Positions 23,820-31,717 of a DNA stretch of 61,777 nucleotides are shown piece after piece. Within the stretch, counting starts at the first letter, position 1. Every line of letters starts with the position of its first letter. Below the pieces are notes generated by a model that saw nothing but the letters and a program-made list of their open reading frames with translations, was not told the DNA's origin and did not search any database. The stretch comes from Sphingomonas sanxanigenens (lineage in GTDB: Bacteria > Pseudomonadota > Alphaproteobacteria > Sphingomonadales > Sphingomonadaceae). The stretch spans positions 1-61,777 of the forward strand of contig QFNN01000004.1 of assembly GCA_003240855.1 (NCBI GenBank). Direction: 5' to 3'. A program made the translations under genes and the position numbers.

Positions 23820-24704
23820 TCAGGCGGGCTCGCGCTGGCGGATCAGCCCTTCCTGCGCCGCGCTGGCGACCAGCCGGCCGTCGCGCGTGAAGATCAGTCC
23901 GCGGTTGAAGCCGCGTGCGCCGCCGGCCCAGGGGCTGTCGGTCGCGTAAAGCAGCCAGTCGTCGACGCGGAAATCATCGTGCAGCCAAAGCGCATGGTCG
24001 AGGCTGGCGCTCTGGATCTTGCCCGTCATCCAGTGGACGCCATGCGGGCGCATCGCCGTGCCCAGCAGATACATGTCCGATGCGTAAGCGAGCATCGCGC
24101 GGTGGAGCATAGGATCGTCGCCGACCGGAGCGGCCGCCTTGAACCAGATGCGCTGCTCGGGAACGTCTTTCGCCTCGGGCATCCAGTTCTGCGGCCCCAC
24201 GGGTCGGAGGATGAAGGGCCGCCGGCGATTGAAGATCGGCAGGAAGCGTTCGGGAATCGTCTCGATCCCCGGCTGGCGCGGGTCATTCTCGTCGAGCAGC
24301 GTTTCGGGCGGCGGCGCGTCGGGCATCGGCAACTGATGCGACAGGCCTTCCTCGCGGCGATGGAAGGACGCGGCCATGTTGAGGATCGGCTGCCCCTGCT
24401 GGAAGGCGATCACGCGCCGCGTGGAAAAGCTGCCCCCGTCATAGTCGCGCGCGACGCGGTAGATGATCGGGTGATTCTCGTCGCCCGGGCGCATGAAATA
24501 GGCATGCAGCGAATGGGCGATCCGATCGGTATCGACGGAGCGCTGACCTGCGACCAGCGCCTGCGCGATCACCTGGCCGCCGAACACGCGCCCTTCCCCG
24601 CCGGGGCGCCGGGCGCCCCGGAACAGGTCGATGTCGATCTGCTCGACATCGAGGAGCGTGGTCAGCCCGGCGACCAGTTGCTCGGGCGTCTCGCCTGCCG
24701 CCAT
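23820..24704 (-). CDS. tesB: Acyl-CoA thioesterase II
   Basis: A 294-residue double-hotdog thioesterase. Residues 40-52 (GRVFGGQVIAQAL) and the later SLDHALWLHDDF and PWAGGARGFNRGLIF match TesB; the catalytic Asp of SLDHA and the Thr/Gln partners are in place. It hydrolyses medium- and long-chain acyl-CoAs. ATG 24704 overlaps the upstream acyl-CoA dehydrogenase stop by 1 nt; the TTG one codon earlier is less likely. It is the last gene of a run with two dehydrogenases and a beta-lactamase-fold hydrolase, so it may release CoA from products of that pathway. Confidence 0.9.
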   Translation of the reverse strand: MAAGETPEQLVAGLTTLLDVEQIDIDLFRGARRPGGEGRVFGGQVIAQALVAGQRSVDTDRIAHSLHAYFMRPGDENHPIIYRVARDYDGGSFSTRRVIAFQQGQPILNMAASFHRREEGLSHQLPMPDAPPPETLLDENDPRQPGIETIPERFLPIFNRRRPFILRPVGPQNWMPEAKDVPEQRIWFKAAAPVGDDPMLHRAMLAYASDMYLLGTAMRPHGVHWMTGKIQSASLDHALWLHDDFRVDDWLLYATDSPWAGGARGFNRGLIFTRDGRLVASAAQEGLIRQREPA

Positions 24705-25840
24705 CAATAGCCCGCCGCGCGCGCGAGCTGATCGGCCTGGTAATTGGCGTCGCCGAACAGTTCCTGGAGCACGCGGCCGCGCTTCATGTAGAAGCCGATG
24801 TCATATTCGTCGGTCATGCCGATGCCGCCGTGCATCTGCACGCCTTCCTGCACGGCGAGCGTGGTTGCGAGTCCGGTCATCGCCTTGGCGACCATCGCCG
24901 CCTGATCGGCGTCGTCGGCGCCCGCATCGAGCAATTGCTGCGCCTTCAGAACGGCGGCGCGCGCCACTTCCATCTCCGAATAGAGATGCGCCGCGCGATG
25001 CTGGAGCGCCTGGAAGCTGCCGATCGCGACGCCGAACTGCTTGCGCTGCTTCAGATAGTCGACCGTCATGTCGACCGCGCCGCCGCCGACGCCGAGCGCC
25101 TCTGCGGCAGCGCCCGTACGGCCCGCCGCCAGCGTCTTTGCAAGCAACGTCCAGCCGCCGTCGACTTCGCCGATCACCGCATCGGCATCGACCTCGACGC
25201 CATCGAAATCAAGGCGGGCGGCAAGGCTGGCGTCGGCCAGCCGCTCTGCATGGGCGGTCAGGCCTTTCGCGTCTTTTTGCACCGCGAACAGCGTGATGCC
25301 CGCTTCCTCGTCAACACTGCCGGCTGTGCGCGCCGAGACGATGACGAGATCGGCGACATGGCCGTGGACGACGAAACCCTTGCTGCCCGAGAGGCGGAAG
25401 CCATTGCCCGATCGCTCGGCCTTGAGCGCGACGCGCGACGGACGGTGCTTGGCGCCTTCGTCGATCGCCAGCGCCGCTACGGCGTCGCCTGCGGCGATGC
25501 GGGGGAACCAGGCGTCGCGCTGGGCCTTCGATCCGCCTTTCAGCGCAGTGACGGCGGCGATGGCGGTCGACAGGAAGGGCGAGGGCGTCAGGTTGCGCCC
25601 AATCTCTTCGAGCACGACGCCCGCCTCGACATGGCCGAGCCCGAGCCCGCCTTCATCCTCGCCGATGAGGATCGAGGTGAAGCCCATTTCGGCGAATTGT
25701 TTCCACAACGCCGGCGCGAAGCCGGTCGCGTCGCCCGCGTCGCGCAAGCTGCGCATATGCTTCACCGGCGCATTCTCACCCACGAAATCGCGCGCGGTAT
25801 CACGGAGCATTGCCTGCTCGTCATTCAGAAAAAGCGGCAT
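24704..25840 (-). CDS. Acyl-CoA dehydrogenase family subunit lacking the usual catalytic Glu motif
   Basis: A 378-residue acyl-CoA dehydrogenase: N-terminal helical domain, SGSKGFVVHG beta-barrel, KQRKQFGVAIGSFQALQHRAA, and MHGGIGMTDEYDIGFYMKR. Where most family members carry the C-terminal EGT motif holding the catalytic glutamate, this protein reads LFGDANYQADQLA. It is paired with a second, complete dehydrogenase gene 3 bp upstream. This matches the alpha2-beta2 dehydrogenases known from steroid and branched acyl-CoA degradation, where one subunit supplies the base and the partner contributes FAD contacts. The substrate is unknown. Confidence 0.82.
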   Translation of the reverse strand: MPLFLNDEQAMLRDTARDFVGENAPVKHMRSLRDAGDATGFAPALWKQFAEMGFTSILIGEDEGGLGLGHVEAGVVLEEIGRNLTPSPFLSTAIAAVTALKGGSKAQRDAWFPRIAAGDAVAALAIDEGAKHRPSRVALKAERSGNGFRLSGSKGFVVHGHVADLVIVSARTAGSVDEEAGITLFAVQKDAKGLTAHAERLADASLAARLDFDGVEVDADAVIGEVDGGWTLLAKTLAAGRTGAAAEALGVGGGAVDMTVDYLKQRKQFGVAIGSFQALQHRAAHLYSEMEVARAAVLKAQQLLDAGADDADQAAMVAKAMTGLATTLAVQEGVQMHGGIGMTDEYDIGFYMKRGRVLQELFGDANYQADQLARAAGY

Positions 25841-25843
25841 GAA

Positions 25844-27040
25844 TCAGGCTCCCGGAAGCTCGAGGATACGCTTGGCGATGATGTTGAGCTGGACTTCGCT
25901 CGTGCCGCCTTCGATCGAATTGGCCTTGGTGCGCAGCCAGGCGCGGGGCTTCGCGCCGTGCCCGCCCGCCTCGCTTTCCCATTCGAGCGCGGGGCTGCCG
26001 CCCGCCGCCATCACCAGCTCGTAACGCGCCTTGTTCAGCTCGGTGCCGTAATATTTCATCATCGAGGGCTGCGCCGGATGCGCCCGGCCCGCCTTCAGTT
26101 CGTCGATGAAGCGTTCGGACATTGCGCGGAACGCCGCCTCGCGCACCTCGAACAGCGCGATCTGGCCGCGCAGCAACGGATCGTCGAGCCGTCCCTCCGC
26201 ATCCACGCCGATCGCAGCCTTGGCTTGCGCCGGAAGCGCGGCGGGGCCGCCGCTGCCCAGCCCGCCTCCGCCCAGGCCCATGCCCGAGATCATCTCGCGC
26301 TCATGCCCCAGCAGATATTTGGCGACGTCCCACCCCTTGTTGAGTTCGCCGACAAGCTGGTCCTTGGGCACTTCGACATTGTCGAAGAAGGTTTCGCAAA
26401 AAGGCGAATAGCCCGAGATGAGGAGGATCGGCTTGGTCGAGACGCCCGGACTTTCCATGTCGAACAGCACGAACGAGATGCCGTTATGCTTGTTCGTCGG
26501 GTCGGTGCGGACGAGGCAGAAGATCCAGTCCGCCTTGTCGGCGTAGCTCGTCCAGACTTTCTGGCCGTTGACGAGGAAATGGTCGCCCTTGTCCTCGGCG
26601 CGCGTGGCGAGGCTCGCAAGATCCGATCCGGCATTGGGTTCGGAATAACCCTGGCACCAGCGGATTTCGCCGCGCGCAATTTCGGGCAGGAAACGCTTCT
26701 TCTGCGCTTCATTGCCATATTTGAGCAGCGCGGGCCCAAGCATCGAGATGCCGAAGCTGTTGAGCGGATTGCGGCAATGCAGGGCCGCCATTTCCTCGCG
26801 CAGAATCTTGGTTTCGGCCGCCGAAAGGCCGCCGCCGCCATAATCGCTGGGCCAGTCAGGCACTGTCCACCCGCGCGAGGCCATCGCGTCGAGCCACGCC
26901 TTCTGGTCGGCGCTGAGCTTCGCCTTGCGGCCGCCCCAGACGATGTCGTCCTCGCCGCGCACCGGCTTGCGCATCGACGGCGGGCAATTGGCCTCCAGCC
27001 AGGCCCGCGTTTCGGCGCGGAATGTTTCGAGGTCGGTCAC
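25844..27040 (-). CDS. Acyl-CoA dehydrogenase, catalytic subunit
   Basis: A 398-residue acyl-CoA dehydrogenase with WCQGYSEPNAGSDLASL, NGQKVWTSYADKADW, a C-terminal LRTKANSIEGGTSEVQLNIIAKRIL whose EGG-T-S-E segment carries the catalytic glutamate, and an extended FadE-type N-terminus. GTG 27040 directly follows the TAA of the serine hydrolase gene. Overlaps of a few bases through the thioesterase point to one operon. It probably forms a heteromeric enzyme with the adjacent shorter dehydrogenase. The cinnamoyl-, bile-acid- or branched-acyl-CoA type cannot be distinguished. Confidence 0.85.
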   Translation of the reverse strand: MTDLETFRAETRAWLEANCPPSMRKPVRGEDDIVWGGRKAKLSADQKAWLDAMASRGWTVPDWPSDYGGGGLSAAETKILREEMAALHCRNPLNSFGISMLGPALLKYGNEAQKKRFLPEIARGEIRWCQGYSEPNAGSDLASLATRAEDKGDHFLVNGQKVWTSYADKADWIFCLVRTDPTNKHNGISFVLFDMESPGVSTKPILLISGYSPFCETFFDNVEVPKDQLVGELNKGWDVAKYLLGHEREMISGMGLGGGGLGSGGPAALPAQAKAAIGVDAEGRLDDPLLRGQIALFEVREAAFRAMSERFIDELKAGRAHPAQPSMMKYYGTELNKARYELVMAAGGSPALEWESEAGGHGAKPRAWLRTKANSIEGGTSEVQLNIIAKRILELPGA

Positions 27041-28282
27041 TTACTTCTCTCCTGCTTTCGTCTCGGTCAGCGCCGCGTAGATCATCGTCTTGAGTTCGCG
27101 ACGGATCGGCCATGTGCTCGACGGGCTGAGCTGGGCCATGAAGATCATGATGAGGCGCTCGACCGGGTCGATGAAGAACGCGGTCGAGAACATGCCGCCC
27201 CAATAATATTCGCCGGTCGATCCGGGCAGCATCGTTCGCGCCACGTCGATATTGACCGCGAAGCCCAGGCCGAAGCCGGTCCCGGCATTGGCGGCCTCGC
27301 TGAACAGCGATCTGGACATGCCCGAGAGGTCGCCATTCCCCGGCAGATGGTTCATCGTCATCAGCGCGACCGTCTTGGGGGAAAGCAGCCGCGCACCGTC
27401 CAGTTCGCCGCCGTTCAGCATCATCCGGCAGAAACGATGATAATCGGCCGTGCTCGACACCAGCCCGCCGCCGCCGGAAAACTGCGTGGGCCTCTTGAGC
27501 CAGGCGCTCTCCTCGGCGCTGTCATACATGACGACGCCTTTTTCCGGATGCTGGACATAGCAGTCGGCAAGGCGCTCGACCTTTGCCGGCGGGACCACGA
27601 AGCCGGTATCGTCCATGCCCAGCGGCGCGAAGATACGGTCGCGGAAAAAGGCGTCGAGCGGCTGCCCTGATACGCGCTGGACGACAAGGCCCAGTATGTC
27701 GGTCGAGACCGAATAGTTCCACTCGTCGCCCGGCGAGAACTCCAGCGGAATCTTCCCCAGCTCGGCAGCCATCGAATCCAGGTCGTGCGGGCCGTGCCAG
27801 TTCTCCAGCTTGGTTTCGCGATAGGCGGCGTCGATATTGCTGCGATATTGAAAGCCGTAGCTGAGCCCCGATGTGTGGCGCAGCAGATCGATCATCCGCA
27901 TCGGCCGTTCGGTGGCGCGCGTCGTGAACGGCGCGCCGCCGCCGCCGCCCGTGCGCACCGCCAGCCCCTTGAACTCGGGGATGACGCGATGGACCGGGTC
28001 GTCGAGCGAAACCTTCGCCTGTTCGACCAGCATCATGAATGCGACCGATGTGATCGGCTTGGTCATCGATGCGATGCGGAACAGCGCGTCGGCGGTCATC
28101 GGGCGGCCATCGTCGCGCAGCGCGCCCTGCGCATTGAAATGGATGGGGTCGCCATCGCGACTGACGAGCAACTGGGTGCCCTTGAAGCGCCCGGATCCGA
28201 TATAAGTGTCGGCGATGAAACGATCGATGCGCTCAAGCCGACCGGCATCGAAGCCGCGGCTGGCCGGATCGATCGTCTTCAT
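27041..28282 (-). CDS. Serine hydrolase of beta-lactamase/EstB family
   Basis: The 413-residue product has the SxxK motif SMTK (Ser72, Lys75), a Y-S-V triad at the position of the class C Tyr-x-Asn, and GGGLVSSTADYHRF, typical of family VIII carboxylesterases/beta-lactamase-related hydrolases. No signal peptide is present, so it probably acts in the cytoplasm on esters. ATG 28282 is chosen because AGGAGAAGGAC sits immediately upstream; the track-like start at GTG 28297 lacks a site. It is the first gene of the catabolic run ending with tesB and lies divergent to the acyl-CoA ligase gene across 117 bp. Confidence 0.82.
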   Translation of the reverse strand: MKTIDPASRGFDAGRLERIDRFIADTYIGSGRFKGTQLLVSRDGDPIHFNAQGALRDDGRPMTADALFRIASMTKPITSVAFMMLVEQAKVSLDDPVHRVIPEFKGLAVRTGGGGGAPFTTRATERPMRMIDLLRHTSGLSYGFQYRSNIDAAYRETKLENWHGPHDLDSMAAELGKIPLEFSPGDEWNYSVSTDILGLVVQRVSGQPLDAFFRDRIFAPLGMDDTGFVVPPAKVERLADCYVQHPEKGVVMYDSAEESAWLKRPTQFSGGGGLVSSTADYHRFCRMMLNGGELDGARLLSPKTVALMTMNHLPGNGDLSGMSRSLFSEAANAGTGFGLGFAVNIDVARTMLPGSTGEYYWGGMFSTAFFIDPVERLIMIFMAQLSPSSTWPIRRELKTMIYAALTETKAGEK

Positions 28283-28399
28283 GTCCTTCTCCTGCACGTC
28301 ATTCTATCCGCAGACTATCGCCTTGAGCTTGCGGCAAATCAACAATATCCCTTGGAAAAGCGAGCGTTTCCAGACGACTCGCCGGGGGTGGAGAGGGTG

Positions 28400-30118
28400 A
28401 TGGCGGAAGCGGACGTTACGGCATGGCCGGCATTGTCGCTGCAAAGGATCGAGGAGATTCTCTGCGCTCCCGGCGAGCGGTTCGAGATGGACCATGTGCC
28501 GATTCGGGGGGTCAGGACGCGGGTGTGGAAGAACGCCCCGCCGAATCTGTCGGCGCTCATCGCCTTTTCGCGCTCGCATGGCGAACGGCTCGCGACCATT
28601 CATCTTGACGAGCGCGTGACCTATGACGCGCAGCACCGCGCGATCGCGGCGCTGGCGCGCATCCTCGCCGAACGCGGCGTAGGCAAAGGCGATCGTGTGG
28701 CGCTCGCGATGCGCAACCTGCCCGAATGGCCCGTCGCCTTCTTCGCGATCGTCTCGATCGGCGCGATCGCAGTGCCGCTCAATGCCTGGTGGACCGGCCC
28801 CGAACTCGAATATGGGCTGAGGGATTCGGGCGCGCGCGTGCTGATCGCCGATGCCTCACGCTGGGATCGGATCGCGCCGCATAGCGCCAATCTGCCCGCG
28901 CTCGAACATGTCCTCGTTGCGCGCGCGATCGTCGATCTGCCCCGTGACGCAGAGGCGCTGGAACAATTGATCGGCGTGCCCGCAAGCTGGGCGACGCTGC
29001 CCGACAACCCGATCGCCGACTCCGGCATTGCGCCTGACGACGAAGCGACGATCTTCTACACCAGCGGCACTACCGGCGCGCCCAAGGGGGCGCTCGGCAC
29101 GCACCGCAATCTCGTCACCAACATCTTCTCGACGGCCTTCAACGCCGCGCGCACCGCGCTGCGCCGCGGCGAAAAGCCGCCCGCGCCTGCGCCGCGCACG
29201 ATGCTGACGGTCATTCCGCTCTTCCATGTCACGGCGTGCAGCGCCGGGCTGATGGGCTGCATGGCGGCGGGCAACACCATCATCTTCATGCCGCGCTGGG
29301 ATGCGCTCGAGGCGATGACGATCATCGAGCGCGAGCGCGTTCATGTCACCGGCGGCGTCCCGACCATAGCGTGGCAGCTCATCGAACATCCCGAGCGGCG
29401 TCGCTTCGATCTGTCGAGCCTCGAATCGATCGCCTATGGCGGTGCGCCCGCCGCGCCGGAGCTGGTGCGCCGCATCCGCGAGGAGTTCGGCGCGATGCCC
29501 GGCAACGGCTGGGGCATGACCGAGACGATGGCGACGGTCACCGGCCATGCGGCGGAAGATTATCTCAACCGCCCCGACAGTTGCGGCCCGGCAGTCGCCG
29601 TGTCGGACCTTGAGATCCGGGGAGAGGACGGCGTAACCGTGCTCGGCGTCGGCGAGGTTGGCGAGCTTTGGGCCCGCGGGCCGCAGATCGTCGCCGGCTA
29701 TTGGAACAGGCCCGATGCTACGGCTGAGACCTTCGTCGATGGCTGGGTGCGCACGGGCGATCTCGCACGGCTCGACGAGGAAGGTTTCTGCTACATCGTC
29801 GATCGCGCGAAGGACATGATCCTGCGCGGCGGCGAGAATATCTACTCGGCCGAGGTCGAGAATGCGCTGTATGCGCATCCGGCGGTGACCGACGCGGCCA
29901 TGGTCGGCATTCCGCACCGGACGCTGGGCGAGGAGCCGGGCGCGGTCGTCCACCTCGCGCCGGGAACGCATGCGACCGAGGCCGAGCTTCAGGACTGGGT
30001 GCGCGAGCGGCTGGCGGCCTTCAAGGTGCCGGTGCGGATCCTGTTTTCGGAGGACATGCTGCCGCGCAACGCCAACGGCAAAATCCTCAAGAAGGATCTG
30101 AAAGCCTTATTCCTGTGA
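28400..30118 (+). CDS. AMP-forming acyl-CoA synthetase
   Basis: A 572-residue ANL-superfamily ligase with YTSGTTGAPKG (residues 220-230), GGAPAAPELVRR, GWGMTET, the DGWVRTGDLARLDEEGF motif and the C-terminal KDMILRGGENI and NANGKILKKDL lysine. It activates a carboxylic acid to its CoA thioester through an acyl-adenylate. ATG 28400 follows GGAGAG. It is transcribed opposite to the hydrolase/dehydrogenase operon from a shared 117-bp region and so probably supplies its substrate. The N-terminal 60 residues include an unusual DHVPIRGVRTRVWKN segment found in class I long-chain-type ligases. Confidence 0.88.
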   Translation: MAEADVTAWPALSLQRIEEILCAPGERFEMDHVPIRGVRTRVWKNAPPNLSALIAFSRSHGERLATIHLDERVTYDAQHRAIAALARILAERGVGKGDRVALAMRNLPEWPVAFFAIVSIGAIAVPLNAWWTGPELEYGLRDSGARVLIADASRWDRIAPHSANLPALEHVLVARAIVDLPRDAEALEQLIGVPASWATLPDNPIADSGIAPDDEATIFYTSGTTGAPKGALGTHRNLVTNIFSTAFNAARTALRRGEKPPAPAPRTMLTVIPLFHVTACSAGLMGCMAAGNTIIFMPRWDALEAMTIIERERVHVTGGVPTIAWQLIEHPERRRFDLSSLESIAYGGAPAAPELVRRIREEFGAMPGNGWGMTETMATVTGHAAEDYLNRPDSCGPAVAVSDLEIRGEDGVTVLGVGEVGELWARGPQIVAGYWNRPDATAETFVDGWVRTGDLARLDEEGFCYIVDRAKDMILRGGENIYSAEVENALYAHPAVTDAAMVGIPHRTLGEEPGAVVHLAPGTHATEAELQDWVRERLAAFKVPVRILFSEDMLPRNANGKILKKDLKALFL

Positions 30119-30895
30119 GTCCATCCGCCGCCGCATCCGCCTGAGCATCCACGGCGCGAAGCGGACGGCGAAGGCGAGGCGCCTGGCGGTCTTGCCGACG
30201 ATGGTGTGCACTTTCTCGCCATGCGCCGCGTCCCACGCCGCCTGCGCCACGACGTCCACCGGCGTGAACTCCAGCCCGGCGGCGACCACCCCGTCACGCG
30301 CCGTGGCGTTCGATCCGGCGGTGGCGATGTTGAGCAGCGGCGTGTCTATGAAGCTCGGCATGATCGAGCGCACCCTGACGCCGCGCGCCTCCCATTCGCC
30401 GTTCAGCGCCTCGGTCAGCCCGCGCACCGCGAATTTGGTCGCGGCATAAACGGCAAGGTTGGGCGCGCCATAAAGCCCGGCCGCCGACGAAGTGTTGAGC
30501 AGGCACGATCCGGGCGTCGCCTGCAGATAGGGCAGGCAGGCCTCCGCGCCATACATCACGCCCTTGAAGTTGATGTCGACGATCAGGTCGTGATCGGCTT
30601 CGCTTTCGGCCTCGAAAGGGCCGCCGCGCGCGATGCCGGCGTTGTTGAACAAAATGTCGAGCCGCCCCCCGCTCTTCGCGGTGAAATCGGCGAGCGCTCG
30701 CCGCCAGTCGCCCCGGTCGCGCACGTCCATCATGTGGATGCTCGCATTGTCCGGGCCGATCAGTCGCGCGGTCTCGATCATGCCCGCCTCACTGACGTCG
30801 CCCAGCCCGACCATCCAGCCGCGGCCGGCGAACAGGATCGCCGTCGCCCGCCCGATGCCCGATCCGCCGCCGGTGATGAAGATCGCCCTGCGCAT
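30107..30895 (-). CDS. Short-chain dehydrogenase/reductase
   Basis: A 262-residue classical SDR with TGGGSGIG (residues 8-15), NNAGIA, NTSSAAG with the catalytic serine, and the YAATK Tyr-x-x-x-Lys pair. The C-terminal 30 residues are rich in Arg and hydrophobic residues (FAPWMLRRMRRRM) and could attach to the membrane, as in some hydroxyacyl-CoA- or retinol-type enzymes. It converges with the acyl-CoA ligase, and the two genes overlap tail to tail by 12 bp. Coenzyme and substrate are not predictable from the sequence. Confidence 0.85.
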   Translation of the reverse strand: MRRAIFITGGGSGIGRATAILFAGRGWMVGLGDVSEAGMIETARLIGPDNASIHMMDVRDRGDWRRALADFTAKSGGRLDILFNNAGIARGGPFEAESEADHDLIVDINFKGVMYGAEACLPYLQATPGSCLLNTSSAAGLYGAPNLAVYAATKFAVRGLTEALNGEWEARGVRVRSIMPSFIDTPLLNIATAGSNATARDGVVAAGLEFTPVDVVAQAAWDAAHGEKVHTIVGKTARRLAFAVRFAPWMLRRMRRRMDSQE

Positions 30896-30954
30896 ATGTA
30901 GTCCTCCCCTTTTCTATCTGTTTACCTCGGCTGACGCTCGCGTAAACTGGGTGC

Positions 30955-31707
30955 GTGGCGCGCGGACCTGACATCGGCCTGGATGGCGTTATCAAGCGCT
31001 TCGGCGCGACCGAGGCGGTGGCGGGGGTGACGCTGACGATCGCCGGCGGCAGCTTCGTCGCGCTCGTCGGAGCGTCGGGATCGGGCAAGTCCACCCTGCT
31101 CAAGACGATCAACCGCCTCGTCGAACCGGATGCAGGGCGGGTGCTCGTCGGCGGCGCGGCTGTCGACGGCCTGCCGGTCGAGGCGCTCAGGCGGCGGATC
31201 GGCTATGTCTTTCAGAATGTCGGGCTGTTTCCGCATCTGACAGTGGCCGAAAATGTGGCGATCGGGCCGCGGCTTGAAGGGCGGACTGCGCCGGTCGCCG
31301 ATCTTCTCCATCTTGTCGGCCTTACGCACGAACATGGCGCGCGCTATCCGGCCATGTTGTCCGGCGGGCAACGTCAGCGCGTGGGCGTGGCGCGCGCGCT
31401 GGCCGGCGAACCCGGGCTGATGCTGATGGACGAGCCCTTCGGGGCGCTCGACCCGGTGACGCGCGATCAGATCGGCAATGGCTATCGCGCGCTTCACGAT
31501 CGGCTGGGGCTGACGACGCTGATGGTCACGCACGACATGGCCGAGGCGCTGCTCCTCGCCGATCGCGTGCTGGTGATGGCGGCGGGGCGGGTGGTCGCGG
31601 ATGCGACGCCGCGCGCCTTGCTGGCCGGGGAGGGTGGGCCTGAGGCCGACGCGCTGGTCGCGGCGCCGCGCGCGCAGGCGGAGCGCTTGCGGGCGATCGG
31701 CGGATGA
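30955..31707 (+). CDS. Osmoprotectant-type ABC transporter, ATP-binding protein
   Basis: A 250-residue ABC ATPase with Walker A GASGSGKST (39-47), Q-loop VFQNVGLFPHL, signature LSGGQRQRV and LMDEPFGALD. The VTRDQIGNGYRALHDRLGLTTLMVTHD segment matches the OpuCA/YehX glycine betaine and choline importers. Unlike OpuCA it lacks C-terminal CBS domains. It starts at GTG 30955 and is followed after 10 bp by the permease gene. It powers uptake of a quaternary ammonium solute or a similar ligand; betaine specificity is not shown by the sequence. Confidence 0.88.
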   Translation: MARGPDIGLDGVIKRFGATEAVAGVTLTIAGGSFVALVGASGSGKSTLLKTINRLVEPDAGRVLVGGAAVDGLPVEALRRRIGYVFQNVGLFPHLTVAENVAIGPRLEGRTAPVADLLHLVGLTHEHGARYPAMLSGGQRQRVGVARALAGEPGLMLMDEPFGALDPVTRDQIGNGYRALHDRLGLTTLMVTHDMAEALLLADRVLVMAAGRVVADATPRALLAGEGGPEADALVAAPRAQAERLRAIGG

Positions 31708-31717
31708 GAGGCGGCCG

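Noticed and set aside
27785..28399. N-terminal extension of the acyl-CoA ligase
   Set aside because: It is antisense to the serine hydrolase gene; ATG 28400 with GGAGAG fits the family.
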